Notes: generated from the letters alone by a model not told the origin. A DNA stretch of 64,000 nt from Robertmurraya korlensis NBRC 107688 (GCF_001591645.1 NZ_BCVH01000011.1:97055-161054); one strand, 5' to 3'; positions 25,178-34,529 are shown, numbered from the stretch's first letter. Numbers and translations are program-made.

Positions 25178-26224
25178 TTGAATAAATTTGATGCAAGATA
25201 CGATATCAGGCTCGCGAGATATACAGATATTGAAAGTATTATGAAATTTATAAATGATTACTGGCGTGAAGGACATATCATGTCTAAAGATAGAGAATTA
25301 TTTGAGTATGAATTTGTTGAGGGTGACAATGTAAATTTTGTTCTAGCTATTGACAGAAATACTGAGTCAATTGAAGGTATTTTTGGATTTCTAAATTGTT
25401 CAGCCACAAATGATATTACTCGCAAAGATATTTGGGGAAGTTTATGGAAAGTGGTTGATGATCATGACAATATCCCACTTTTAGGAATTGAACTAGCCAA
25501 AAGGGTATACCCCTTGACTGGCTGTAGAACTCACATTGGGAATGGTGCTAACCTTAATACAACGATTCCGTTAAGAAGGATATTTTTTGGAGAAAAGGTT
25601 GCAAAGATGAAGCAATATTACTTTTTGAATACTGAAATTGAAAATTATAATATTGCAGAAATACAAGAAAAAAAGGAGAAAGCTATAGATAGGAATAAAC
25701 AAAATGTTTTTTTAGAGAAGTTTGCTTCTATAGAGGATGTAAAAAAGAACTTCAATGTTGAAAATGTTGATGCTATACCATATAAAGATTTCTGGTACAT
25801 AAATAAAAGATATTTTAACCACCCTTACTATACATACGATATTTATGGCCTTAAAGATGAGTCTGGTAACACTGGAGCATTAATGATGACCCGTTCCATT
25901 ACATGTAATGGTGGGAGAATCCTGAGGATTGTTGATTATATAGGTGAGCACAAGCTTTTTGCTGGTTTAGGGAATCAGTTTAGAAAGTTACTACAGGAAA
26001 ATGACTATGAATACATAGATTTTTATACATTAGGTTTCAAGGAAGAGTACATTTTTGATGCCGGATTTAAATTAAGAACAGAAGATGACACAAATATTAT
26101 CCCTAATTACTTTGAACCATTTGTCCGTGAAAATGCTGACATTTGGGCACACTATAAAATTGACGGAACACTTTTTTTTAAAGCAGATGGTGATCAGGAT
26201 AGGCCGAATGAACCTAAACTATAA
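25178..26224 (+). CDS. GNAT-like acyltransferase, probable sugar or flagellin tailoring
   Basis: This 348-aa protein has an N-terminal half that resembles a GNAT fold (YDIRLARYTDIESIMKFI, then NFVLAIDRNTESIEGIFGFL). The second half (about 200-330) may be a second, weaker GNAT-like unit (DIYGLKDESGNTGALMMTRS and FRKLLQENDYEYIDFYTLGF). No classical acyl-CoA P-loop is clear, so the call is tentative. The start is TTG 25178 after AAAGGAGG. The ACP and acyl-ligase downstream could supply its acyl group. A fragment of this gene's 3' end is duplicated at 27449-27512. Confidence 0.55.
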   Translation: MNKFDARYDIRLARYTDIESIMKFINDYWREGHIMSKDRELFEYEFVEGDNVNFVLAIDRNTESIEGIFGFLNCSATNDITRKDIWGSLWKVVDDHDNIPLLGIELAKRVYPLTGCRTHIGNGANLNTTIPLRRIFFGEKVAKMKQYYFLNTEIENYNIAEIQEKKEKAIDRNKQNVFLEKFASIEDVKKNFNVENVDAIPYKDFWYINKRYFNHPYYTYDIYGLKDESGNTGALMMTRSITCNGGRILRIVDYIGEHKLFAGLGNQFRKLLQENDYEYIDFYTLGFKEEYIFDAGFKLRTEDDTNIIPNYFEPFVRENADIWAHYKIDGTLFFKADGDQDRPNEPKL

Positions 26225-26247
26225 TACATGAACGAGGTGGCAAAGTA

Positions 26248-27402
26248 ATGGTTAATGATTTTAGAAATAGATTGTTAGACAAAGATTTATTTCCAATAAA
26301 CGCTGCAGGGTATGCAAATAGAGTTAGGGATAAAGCCAATATAATTATCTGGGGTAGTTCAGTAACTGGTCAATATGTATATGATTTTTTGAAGGAATTC
26401 AATATTGAAGAAAAAGTAAAGTTCTTTGCAGATAATAATAAAACAAAGTGGGGGGGGGAACAGGATGGCATATCGATATTATCACCCAAAGAGGTAAAGG
26501 AATTTGTGAAAAACGATCAAAATACATATGTTATAATCGCTAGTCAACGATTAGAGGAGATTAAGCAACAAATGTTATCTCTTGGGGTAAAGGAAGAAAA
26601 TATTGATATAATAGGATTTCGTCTAGCCTGGGATTATTTACGCTATAGGGGTAAAACCCCTCTACAATTAATATATGATTATTTGTATGAATTTGAAGAA
26701 GTATTCTCATCTTTAGCGGATGAACGGTCAAGGGATGTTTATCTAGGTTTACTAAATTATAAGATATCGTTAGATAATAAATACATCCAAGAAATTTACT
26801 CACCTTCAGAGCAACAATATTTTGATAAAGAGATAATAGAGATTAAAGATAATGAAGTTTTTTGTGACTGCGGGAGCTTTAATGGTGATACTCTCGAGAA
26901 GTTCATTTCTCTAACAAAGGGTAAATACAGTAAATTCCTAGCTATTGAAGCTGATAAAGAATTATCTAATATTATTAGGCATAAAGTAAATGAATTAAAT
27001 TATGAAAGGGTACAAGTTTATAATTATGCCTGCTGGGATAGAAAAGCTTCTCTAAAATTTGAATCAAACCAATCATCTGGGCATGTTTCATTACAAGGGG
27101 ATAGTGAAGTAGATGCAGATACTTTAGATAGTATTCTAAAAGATGAAAATCCTACTTTTATTAAGATGGATATAGAGGGCGCTGAGGAGAAAGCATTGCT
27201 AGGTGCATCAAACCTAATTAGGGGTTCTAAACCATTATTGGCAATATGTGTATATCATAACTTGTATGATTATTATAAACTTCCGTTAATAATGAAAAGT
27301 TTAAATAAGGACTATATATTATTGATGCGTCATTATTCAGAGTTTTCTGTTGAAACAGTTTGTTATGCTATCCCTAGAGATAGGTATAGCTTATCTATAT
27401 AG
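26248..27402 (+). CDS. FkbM-family methyltransferase, copy 1
   Basis: This 384-aa protein has two domains. An N-terminal Rossmann-like domain (about 25-120: NIIIWGSSVTGQYVYDFL) resembles those of nucleotide-sugar enzymes. The C-terminal FkbM SAM-dependent methyltransferase (about 200-345) has VFCDCGSFNGDTLE, FLAIEADKEL and FIKMDIEGAEEKAL. FkbM enzymes O-methylate hydroxyls of sugars and polyketides. AACGAGGTGG precedes ATG 26248. A paralogue follows immediately. The likely substrate is the nonulosonic acid or another flagellar glycan. Confidence 0.82.
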   Translation: MVNDFRNRLLDKDLFPINAAGYANRVRDKANIIIWGSSVTGQYVYDFLKEFNIEEKVKFFADNNKTKWGGEQDGISILSPKEVKEFVKNDQNTYVIIASQRLEEIKQQMLSLGVKEENIDIIGFRLAWDYLRYRGKTPLQLIYDYLYEFEEVFSSLADERSRDVYLGLLNYKISLDNKYIQEIYSPSEQQYFDKEIIEIKDNEVFCDCGSFNGDTLEKFISLTKGKYSKFLAIEADKELSNIIRHKVNELNYERVQVYNYACWDRKASLKFESNQSSGHVSLQGDSEVDADTLDSILKDENPTFIKMDIEGAEEKALLGASNLIRGSKPLLAICVYHNLYDYYKLPLIMKSLNKDYILLMRHYSEFSVETVCYAIPRDRYSLSI

Positions 27403-27448
27403 TATAGGATTAGCGGGGTTAACCGTAAAAGATACTACATTTTGCTCA

Positions 27449-27512
27449 ATAAAATTGGTGGAACCCTTTTTTAAAGCTGATGCTAATTAGGATAGGCCGA
27501 ATGAACCTAGAT
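27449..27512 (+). pseudogene. Duplicated 3' fragment of the GNAT-like gene
   Basis: The stretch matches the end of the GNAT-like gene (about 26163-26222), sharing AGGATAGGCCGAATGAACCT and flanking similarity. It has lost two bases in the T-run and carries an early stop. The following bases up to the second FkbM start also match those before the first FkbM start. This is a footprint of tandem duplication. Confidence 0.78.
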
Positions 27513-27540
27513 TAAAATACAAGAACAAGGTGGCAGAGCA

Positions 27541-28704
27541 ATGGTTAATGAATTTAGAAGTAAACTGCTAGAGCACGATCTTTATTGGATTAATTCTGCT
27601 AGTTATACTAATAAAATTAAAGATAAAAGAAATATTATTATTTGGGGAAGTGCAACTACCGGTCAATGTGTCTTTGATTTTATAAAAAGTTTCGACATTC
27701 AAGATAATGTAAAGTACTTTGCTGATAATAATGAGGAAAAGTGGGGGACTAAGCAAAACGAATTGGTAGTGTTGTCCCCATCGGAAGTGGTTCAAATCAA
27801 AGAAGATATACCAGATATTTATATTATTATAGCAGCGGAGCACTTGGTAGAAATAAGAAATCAGTTAGTATCACTAGGAATTGAACAGAATGCAATTGAT
27901 ATAAAGGGTTTCTGTTTAGCAAAAGAATATTTTGAATTTCAAAAAAAAGCAACTGCTTACCAAGTTATTAAATCACATATAAATGAATACGAAGAAGTGT
28001 ATTCTCTACTTGCTGACGAACGTTCAAAAGAAGTTTATTTAGCAGTTCTAAATTATAAAATATCATTGGATAATGATTTTTTGAATGGTATTTCAAACCC
28101 TTCTAATGAACAATACTTTGATAAAGATTTGGTAGTTCTAAAGGACAACGAGGTTTTTTGTGATTGTGGTTCCTATAATGGAGATACTTTAGAGTCTTTT
28201 CTTAGTGAATCAGGAGGTAGGTATAGGAAATACATCGCTTTTGAAGCTGACGAGGATATTTACAATGAACTTAATAATAAAATTTTTGTGAATGAGTACA
28301 AAAATGTACAAGCTTATAATATTGCATGCTGGGATAAGAAAGCAAATTTAAGATTTAAACAAGCACAAACATCTGGTCGAATTTCTGATGCGGGGGAACG
28401 CGTAGTAAGAGCAGACTCTTTAGATAATATTTTAAAGGGCAAAGAAGTTACCTTTCTAAAAATGGATATTGAAGGTGCGGAGGAAAATGCTATTAAAGGA
28501 GCAAGTGAATTAATTAGAAATAATAAGCCAACCTTGGCGATATGCCTTTACCATAGCTTGGAGGATTTCTATAAGCTACCCTTACTAATAAAGGAATTAA
28601 ATTCGGATTATTCCTTCTTTATCCGACATTATAAAGATATGGTTCCATTTGAAACAGTTTGTTATGCAATACCAAGAGATAGGCTCACTTCTGATTTAGA
28701 ATAA
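27541..28704 (+). CDS. FkbM-family methyltransferase, copy 2
   Basis: This 387-aa paralogue of the preceding gene has the same two-domain plan: NIIIWGSATTGQCVFDFI at the N-terminus, VFCDCGSYNGDTLE and FLKMDIEGAEENAI in the methyltransferase. Both copies open with MVN-FR-(K/R)LL and end in ETVCYAIPRDR. The proteins have diverged more than the intergenic remnant, suggesting selection for a new position or substrate. ATG 27541 follows CAAGGTGG. Confidence 0.82.
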   Translation: MVNEFRSKLLEHDLYWINSASYTNKIKDKRNIIIWGSATTGQCVFDFIKSFDIQDNVKYFADNNEEKWGTKQNELVVLSPSEVVQIKEDIPDIYIIIAAEHLVEIRNQLVSLGIEQNAIDIKGFCLAKEYFEFQKKATAYQVIKSHINEYEEVYSLLADERSKEVYLAVLNYKISLDNDFLNGISNPSNEQYFDKDLVVLKDNEVFCDCGSYNGDTLESFLSESGGRYRKYIAFEADEDIYNELNNKIFVNEYKNVQAYNIACWDKKANLRFKQAQTSGRISDAGERVVRADSLDNILKGKEVTFLKMDIEGAEENAIKGASELIRNNKPTLAICLYHSLEDFYKLPLLIKELNSDYSFFIRHYKDMVPFETVCYAIPRDRLTSDLE

Positions 28705-28796
28705 ATTCTTAAAATCCAACATGATAGAATTGATTTTTTTAAAATGGTCTTTTTAACAAGTTTATATAGATAAAATAATATAGGTGAGGGATTTAA

Positions 28797-29978
28797 TTGA
28801 AACCAATAGTAATAGGTATGGTGGGAGCCGGACGAGCAACTGAATTACATATGAATGCTTTAAAGCGAGTTAGTGGCATACCTTTAAGATTCAAGACAAT
28901 AATTGCAAGACGGGAAGAACAGCTATTGCCTGCCAAAGATCGTTATGGATTTGAAATCGCATCGTACAACTTCGATGACTTACTTATGGACCCGGAAATT
29001 GATGTCATTGACATTTGTACACCACCATATGTTCATGAAGAAATGGTATTAAAGACTATGCAGGCCGGTAAGCACGTAATCTGCGAAAAGCCTTTAACAG
29101 GGTACTTTGGTGAACTTGGTGAAGAAGAATCGGTAGGTAATAGAGTGTCTAAAGCTGTTATGTATGAAAAACTTCTCAAATCCTTAGAGAAGTTAAAAAA
29201 TACGGTTGATACTTCAGAAAAAAAGTTTATGTACGCAGAGAATTTTGTCTATGCTCCTTCGGTTGTTAAAGCTGCTGAAATCATTTCTGCTAAGAAGAGT
29301 AAAATTCTATACATGAAGGGTGAGGAGAGTTTAAAAGGATCTAGTTCTCCTGTAGCAGGGGAGTGGTCAAAGACTGGGGGAGGATCATTTCTCCGGGTAG
29401 GATCTCATCCATTATCTGCAGTTTTATGGCTTAAGGAGCAAGAAGCTAGAGCAAGAGGAGTAGAAATATCAGTTGAGAGTGTTTTAGGAGATATGGCTAG
29501 AGTAACTCCAACATTATCTGATTATGAGCATAGACATATTATGGCAAGGCCTAATGATGTTGAGGATATGGGTACTGTAATACTTACTTTCTCAGATGGT
29601 TCAAGGGCTGTGATTATTGCTACGGATGTTTGTTTGGGTGGGAGTAAAAACTATGTAGAATTATATTGTAATGATGCTAATATAAACTGTGTTTTGACCA
29701 TGAATGATATGATGACCACCTATTTCCTTGATGAAAACGGTCTAGAGGATGTCTATCTTTCAGAAATGCTTCCTTCAAAACTTGGTTGGAATAAGCCTTT
29801 TATCGCAGATGAAGTCATACGTGGTTATACAGATCAAATGCAAGATTTTATGGAGGCTATTCAATATGATAGAGAGCCTAAATCTGGGTTCAAACTAGCA
29901 TACGATACAATAAAGGTAACATATGCTGCATATAAATCTGCTGAAATAGGAGAAAGGTTAGTAATAAACGAAAAATAG
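28797..29978 (+). CDS. Gfo/Idh/MocA-family oxidoreductase 3
   Basis: This 393-aa protein has an NAD(P) motif (IGMVGAGRATELHMNAL), CTPPYVHEEMVLKTMQAGKHVICEKPLTGYFGE and an FLRVGSHPLSAVLWL segment at the catalytic helix. It is larger than the two enzymes near legG and not a recent copy of them. The start is TTG 28797 after AGGTGAGGG. It directly precedes the acyl-AMP ligase, so it may belong to the tailoring module rather than the core pathway. The substrate is unknown. Confidence 0.8.
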   Translation: MKPIVIGMVGAGRATELHMNALKRVSGIPLRFKTIIARREEQLLPAKDRYGFEIASYNFDDLLMDPEIDVIDICTPPYVHEEMVLKTMQAGKHVICEKPLTGYFGELGEEESVGNRVSKAVMYEKLLKSLEKLKNTVDTSEKKFMYAENFVYAPSVVKAAEIISAKKSKILYMKGEESLKGSSSPVAGEWSKTGGGSFLRVGSHPLSAVLWLKEQEARARGVEISVESVLGDMARVTPTLSDYEHRHIMARPNDVEDMGTVILTFSDGSRAVIIATDVCLGGSKNYVELYCNDANINCVLTMNDMMTTYFLDENGLEDVYLSEMLPSKLGWNKPFIADEVIRGYTDQMQDFMEAIQYDREPKSGFKLAYDTIKVTYAAYKSAEIGERLVINEK

Positions 29979-30001
29979 AAAAAGTTTTGAAGGGATTATA
30001 T

Positions 30002-31501
30002 ATGTACAAATTAGCAGATATCTTTTATAAAGCCGCAGAAATCCAACCAGATAAAACAGCAATCTGGTGTGATAATAACTCAATTACTTATAGAGAGCTT
30101 GTAGACCTGGTTAGTCAGTATTCAAATTTTCTTCTGAGTAATAATATAGTTTACCGTGACCACATTGGTATTCCTATGACCAATAGTATTCATTCAGTAG
30201 CATTAATTTTGGCTGCAGCGAATCTTGGTGTAGGATTAGTGCCGATTAATCCAACTTTGCCTATAGATGCTATTAAGGCTGCATTTTACTCTGCAAACAT
30301 AAAACACCTAATAGCACGACAAGCGTTCTTTGAAAACTGTGATAAAAATGGTGGTCTTGAGATTCTAGGAGAAAAGATTTGTATAGATGGGAAACTAGAA
30401 GGCACGCAATCCCTTTTAGAAGCGGATAAAATGTCAAAGGAAAGGCCGATTGTCGAACATGTAACAGGGGATGAGATATTGATTATAACAATGACCTCTG
30501 GATCAACTGGTGCACCGAAGCCTATTAGTTTATCACAAAAAAATAAATATGAAAGAGCAATGGCTCATATAGACCTTTATAAGATTACCCAAGACGATAA
30601 TGTGTTAGCGGCAACGCCACTTTATCATTCATTGGCAGAAAGACTTGTCCTTATCCCACTACTGTTAGGTGGGACAAGTGTCTTACTTCCTCGCTTCACT
30701 CCTAATATATGGATAAATTGTGTAAAAGAGCAGTCAGTTACTTTTACTATTGCTGTATCTGCTCAGCTTAATCAAATAGCAGCTGTTAATGATAATAGCC
30801 TTAATGGTACTAGTTTGAGATGTCTCGTATCTTCCTCCTCATTACTAGAATCGCATGTTAAGAATCAACTTATTGAAAAATTACATTGTGATTTCCATGA
30901 AATGTATGGAACATCAGAAGTTTCAACTGTAACTAGCATTAATTTAAGTGAGTCTATTCATAAGAAACAATCGGTGGGAAAACCAATACCCGGTGCAGAT
31001 GTGGTAATCTTTAAGGATAACGGGGAGGTTGCAACAGCTGGTGAGATCGGTGAAATTGGGTGTAAAACAAGACTTTTGTGTGAAGGATATTATAAAATGG
31101 ATGAGGTATTTGAAAAATCCATACAAAATAACTACTTTAAAACTGGTGATGTAGGATATTTGGATGAAGACGGGTATTTATATTTTTCTGGACGGAAAAA
31201 GGAAATAATTATTACTGGTGGTATTAATGTGTATCCACAGGATATAGAAAAGTGTGTTTTTGAACTTCCAGAGGTAAGGGAATGTGCTGCCTTTTCTTAT
31301 CCGGATGAAAAGCTCGGAGAAATAGTTGCCCTTGCAATCGTTATAAACGAAGGTTCGGAGATTAACCAACGTAAGGTACAAAGGCATTGTGCGAAAAATC
31401 TTGCCGATTTCCAGCAACCTCATAAGATAATTTTCTTGAACGAATTACCCAAAAATTCAATGGGTAAACTTGTAAGAGCCCAGCTTATACATACCATATA
31501 A
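30002..31501 (+). CDS. Acyl-AMP ligase (ANL superfamily adenylating enzyme)
   Basis: This 499-aa protein has the AMP-binding P-loop TMTSGSTGAPKPISLS, HEMYGTSE (motif A5), KTGDVGYLDEDGYLYFSGRKKE and the final lysine in LPKNSMGKLVR. Such enzymes activate a carboxylic acid as acyl-AMP and load it onto CoA or a carrier protein. An acyl carrier protein gene follows 35 bases later, which strongly suggests ACP loading. ATG 30002 follows GAAGGGA. The acid could be acetyl, hydroxybutyryl or amino-acyl; the binding pocket cannot be read confidently here. Confidence 0.85.
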   Translation: MYKLADIFYKAAEIQPDKTAIWCDNNSITYRELVDLVSQYSNFLLSNNIVYRDHIGIPMTNSIHSVALILAAANLGVGLVPINPTLPIDAIKAAFYSANIKHLIARQAFFENCDKNGGLEILGEKICIDGKLEGTQSLLEADKMSKERPIVEHVTGDEILIITMTSGSTGAPKPISLSQKNKYERAMAHIDLYKITQDDNVLAATPLYHSLAERLVLIPLLLGGTSVLLPRFTPNIWINCVKEQSVTFTIAVSAQLNQIAAVNDNSLNGTSLRCLVSSSSLLESHVKNQLIEKLHCDFHEMYGTSEVSTVTSINLSESIHKKQSVGKPIPGADVVIFKDNGEVATAGEIGEIGCKTRLLCEGYYKMDEVFEKSIQNNYFKTGDVGYLDEDGYLYFSGRKKEIIITGGINVYPQDIEKCVFELPEVRECAAFSYPDEKLGEIVALAIVINEGSEINQRKVQRHCAKNLADFQQPHKIIFLNELPKNSMGKLVRAQLIHTI

Positions 31502-31536
31502 AATCATGTATTATAATGAATGTGGGGAGATGCTAG

Positions 31537-31791
31537 ATGGATATATTAGAATTTATTGTTAAGTATTTAGAGAAAAAACATACGATTGACCATTCTGTTG
31601 ATTTAGAAACGTTAAATTATGTGGAAAGTGGTTACGTGGATTCTCTAGGAATCATTCAGTTTGTCTGTGAATTAGAGGATGAGTTTGACATTGAGTTTTC
31701 AGAGCAAGAGCTGTCTTCTCAATCCTTTCAGGTTGTAGGACAATTGAAAAAACTTATTGAAACTAAGATAGCTGAAAAGAAAAAAGTTTGA
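31537..31791 (+). CDS. Acyl carrier protein
   Basis: This 84-aa acidic four-helix carrier has the phosphopantetheine attachment serine at S36 in the motif YVDSLG. It is distinct from the housekeeping AcpP, which has a different core (GADSLD). With the preceding ligase it forms a dedicated acyl-activation pair. GGGGAG precedes ATG 31537. A terminator-like hairpin follows, marking a probable end of the glycosylation operon. Confidence 0.88.
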   Translation: MDILEFIVKYLEKKHTIDHSVDLETLNYVESGYVDSLGIIQFVCELEDEFDIEFSEQELSSQSFQVVGQLKKLIETKIAEKKKV

Positions 31792-31814
31792 GGATTGATT
31801 AGTTTTTCAGTCAG

Positions 31815-31850
31815 AAAGTACCTACCTTATTTATTGGTGGGTACTTTTAA
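31815..31850 (+). terminator. Probable terminator after the ACP gene
   Basis: AAAGTACCTACC (31815-31826) pairs with GGTGGGTACTTT (one G-U-type mismatch), followed by a short T tract. Confidence 0.72.
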
Positions 31851-31915
31851 TTCTATCTCCTAGTAGTAAAAAAGTGCAGTTAACCGCAATTAAACAAGCA
31901 TTTAGGAGGATTAAA

Positions 31916-32800
31916 GTGAATTTTGCTATCATGTATCATTATGTCAGGGAACCAGAAACGTGGAAAGGGAGTGTTCCTATTTCTCCCCAGGCATTCGAAG
32001 AACAAATTGATAGAATTGGTAGGACACATGAATTTGTGGGTCCGGATGAATTAAATAAGAAAACTACAAAACCTAAGTGCATATTAACCTTTGATGATGC
32101 AACAAAAGATCAATATGAGATTGCTTTTGATATTATGAAAAGAAAAGGAGTAACGGGTTATTTTACTGTTATGTCGGGGCCTTTAGTAGATAAAAATGTA
32201 CCAGTTTTTCACTTAGTACATGCTGCTCTATCCAAGGTAAATGAAGATACTATATGGGAAAATTTGCGTAACATATTAACTCCTAAACAATTACTTAACT
32301 TAAAGTCTTCGGAAGATATCTACTCTTACGAACAATCGATTTTAAGGAGATATATAAAATATACTTTAAATTTTATTTTGGATACCCAAGAAAGCAAGAG
32401 CTTCTTAGAAGATATAGTATTCACCGAGTTTGGATCAAAACAGAAATTTATAGATTTTATGTATATAAATGTTGAGGAATTTAAAAGAATGAAACAAGCA
32501 GGAATGACATTAGGTGTTCATGGTGCACAGCACTCACCTTTTAATGGGGAAGCCGATGAATACTATAATAATGAGATTTTACCTTGTGCAAACTTTATGA
32601 AAGAGAAATTAGATATTAAGCCGGTATGGTATACGCCTCCTTTCGGCGGGGGAGAAAATAAAATGGTTATGCTCGACAAACTTAAGGAGAACTTATTATC
32701 AGCTGGTTATAAGGGAGCCTTTACTACTCTTAGTGGTGCAATAGAGGACACTAATTCCTTTTGGTTAAATCGATTTGATTGTAATAAGCTCTTTGTATAG
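31916..32800 (+). CDS. NodB-type polysaccharide deacetylase
   Basis: This is a 294-aa carbohydrate esterase family 4-like protein. It shows the catalytic TFDDA (motif 1), an H-x3-H metal motif in GVHGAQHSPF (motif 2) and WYTPPFGGGENKM (motif 3). It has no signal peptide, so it acts in the cytoplasm or on a lipid- or nucleotide-linked sugar rather than on cell-wall peptidoglycan. GTG 31916 is six bases after AGGAGG; the upstream in-frame GTG 31874 has no ribosome site. It closes the glycosylation region and may remove an N-acetyl group from a glycan intermediate. Confidence 0.78.
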   Translation: MNFAIMYHYVREPETWKGSVPISPQAFEEQIDRIGRTHEFVGPDELNKKTTKPKCILTFDDATKDQYEIAFDIMKRKGVTGYFTVMSGPLVDKNVPVFHLVHAALSKVNEDTIWENLRNILTPKQLLNLKSSEDIYSYEQSILRRYIKYTLNFILDTQESKSFLEDIVFTEFGSKQKFIDFMYINVEEFKRMKQAGMTLGVHGAQHSPFNGEADEYYNNEILPCANFMKEKLDIKPVWYTPPFGGGENKMVMLDKLKENLLSAGYKGAFTTLSGAIEDTNSFWLNRFDCNKLFV

Positions 32801-32804
32801 ACCG

Positions 32805-32846
32805 AAAAACCAATGGGTACAAATAATAAGACCCATTGGTTTTTCT
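32805..32846. terminator. Bidirectional terminator between deacetylase and fliD
   Basis: A perfect 14-bp stem (AAAAACCAATGGGT, 32805-32818, with its complement 32831-32844) has A and T runs on both sides. It serves the converging deacetylase and fliD transcripts. Confidence 0.92.
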
Positions 32847-32876
32847 AGTTATAAGGGTATAAAATCTAATTAGTCA

Positions 32877-34448
32877 CTAACCCAATTGCTGGGAGAGCCA
32901 ACTACTCTGGCTATTTGCCCGTTGGATTGCTTTCTCCATCGCTGCAAATTGTCTATAATAGCGATCTTCAATATTAACAAGCCTACTCTCGAAAGCTGCA
33001 ATTCTAGTATCAAATGAAGTAAGTTGTTTTCCGATAGTACTTTGTGAGCCACTTAAAGCTTGCTTGGTAAATTCCTTCATAGTTGCCTCGAGTCTTTCGT
33101 AGATTCTGTCGGCTACTCCGCTCTCAGAAAATTTGGTTTGACTCTTTATAGTATTGGAATCATCAGTTGCTGCTAAACTACTGGTACTCTTGTTAAATAC
33201 TTCTGCTACCTTGGTTAAATTTGAACTAATCATACCCTTTAATTTATTTTCATCAAGTTCTAATTTACCGTTTTCTTCCCATTTTGTACTTAATTTAATA
33301 CCTATTTCTTCGAGTGTATCGATTGGATTTGTTGCTCCTGCATCTGCTCCTTTAACAGGAGTATACATTGCTGATCTCATTGATGTTAAAACTTTGCTCA
33401 ATATTGGATCTCTTCCCAGAAGCCCGACTTTTGCTCTTTCTTCCCAAAGCTCTACTTCTTTATCTGTCATTGCTTCCTTTTCATCGGAAGTTAGTGGTTG
33501 ATAACTTCTGCTCTTTTTCTCTGAATAAAGGGTATTTAAATCTTCAATTAGTTGGTTATAGCCATCAACAAATGTCTTTATACTTTCAAAAATTTTATCG
33601 TTATCTGGTTTAGCAGTTACTGTAATAGGAACAGTATTGTCCTGGGGAACACCAAGCAAATCAAATTGCATTCCATCATATGTGATAGAGTTTGTATCAG
33701 ACTTATATAAAAGTCCATTAATTTCAGCAGAAGCTTGTTGTTTATCGCTTCCAACTACCGATGAAATTGTACTAGAATTCCCAAATGTATTCTGGGTTGA
33801 GCTTACTTCTCCGGATACCATGTTTAATGTGCTTAAAAAATTACTTCCATTTGTAGTTGTTTCCGAGATTATAACTTTGGAGTTTGAGCCTTTTGTACTA
33901 TCTGTAAATGTAAAAGATTTATCAGTTGCTGAATAAGATACTGATACAGCTGCTTGAGTTGAAATAGCATTTAGAGCATCACTAAGTTTCATAGTTGGAT
34001 CGAGTGATACGTTTGTCCCATTAACAGATAATTCTACTTTGCTTGTTGTGCTGTCTACATTGATACCAAGTTCTGTCAAAGTTTTGGTAGTGTCAAACCC
34101 AGATGTGAAAAATTTTACAGAAGCAGCACTTTCCTGTTTGGCTAATGAGATATTTTTAATTTCATAGCTGGATTGTGTAGGAGTACCGGTTGTTGTTGCA
34201 GTTATTGCATTAGGGTTTGATGAAGTGGCAATCATACTATTAAATGGGCGCTGGAGCCTTAAGTCCTCCATTGATTTACGATACTCTAATAACTTTGTGT
34301 TTACTTCCCTATAAGCATCTATTTTCCAATTAGCCAATTCCTTCTGTTTATAGATCTTATCTAAAGGTTTTCTATGTGCAGTCATTAATTCCTTAACCAT
34401 TGTGTCCGTATCCATCCCAGACGCTAGCCCAGAGATTCTTATTGCCAT
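32877..34448 (-). CDS. fliD: FliD, filament cap protein (HAP2)
   Basis: This 523-aa protein has the FliD N-terminus (MAIRISGLASGMDTDTMVKELM) and a C-terminal coiled-coil domain (about 420-523). The cap complex folds flagellin at the filament tip. It is encoded on the minus strand, divergent from flaG, unlike B. subtilis where fliD follows in the same direction. GAGGAGG is upstream of the start. A sigma-D promoter lies about 55-80 bases before the start. Confidence 0.94.
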   Translation of the reverse strand: MAIRISGLASGMDTDTMVKELMTAHRKPLDKIYKQKELANWKIDAYREVNTKLLEYRKSMEDLRLQRPFNSMIATSSNPNAITATTTGTPTQSSYEIKNISLAKQESAASVKFFTSGFDTTKTLTELGINVDSTTSKVELSVNGTNVSLDPTMKLSDALNAISTQAAVSVSYSATDKSFTFTDSTKGSNSKVIISETTTNGSNFLSTLNMVSGEVSSTQNTFGNSSTISSVVGSDKQQASAEINGLLYKSDTNSITYDGMQFDLLGVPQDNTVPITVTAKPDNDKIFESIKTFVDGYNQLIEDLNTLYSEKKSRSYQPLTSDEKEAMTDKEVELWEERAKVGLLGRDPILSKVLTSMRSAMYTPVKGADAGATNPIDTLEEIGIKLSTKWEENGKLELDENKLKGMISSNLTKVAEVFNKSTSSLAATDDSNTIKSQTKFSESGVADRIYERLEATMKEFTKQALSGSQSTIGKQLTSFDTRIAAFESRLVNIEDRYYRQFAAMEKAIQRANSQSSWLSQQLG

Positions 34449-34503
34449 AGTTCTTCCTCCTCACGAATAGTTTGTTAAACTACTTTGCATATTCATATAA
34501 TAT

Positions 34504-34529
34504 ATATCGGTACTATTTATAATAAGTTA
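34504..34529 (-). promoter_or_regulatory. Probable sigma-D promoter of fliD
   Basis: Read on the minus strand: TAAC (34529-34526), N14, ACCGATAT (34511-34504). The -35 differs by one base from TAAA and overlaps a perfect palindrome. Confidence 0.65.

Noticed and set aside
33154..33936. Plus-strand reading frames inside fliD
   Set aside because: Low-complexity hydrophobic translations without start signals; fliD on the minus strand explains the region.
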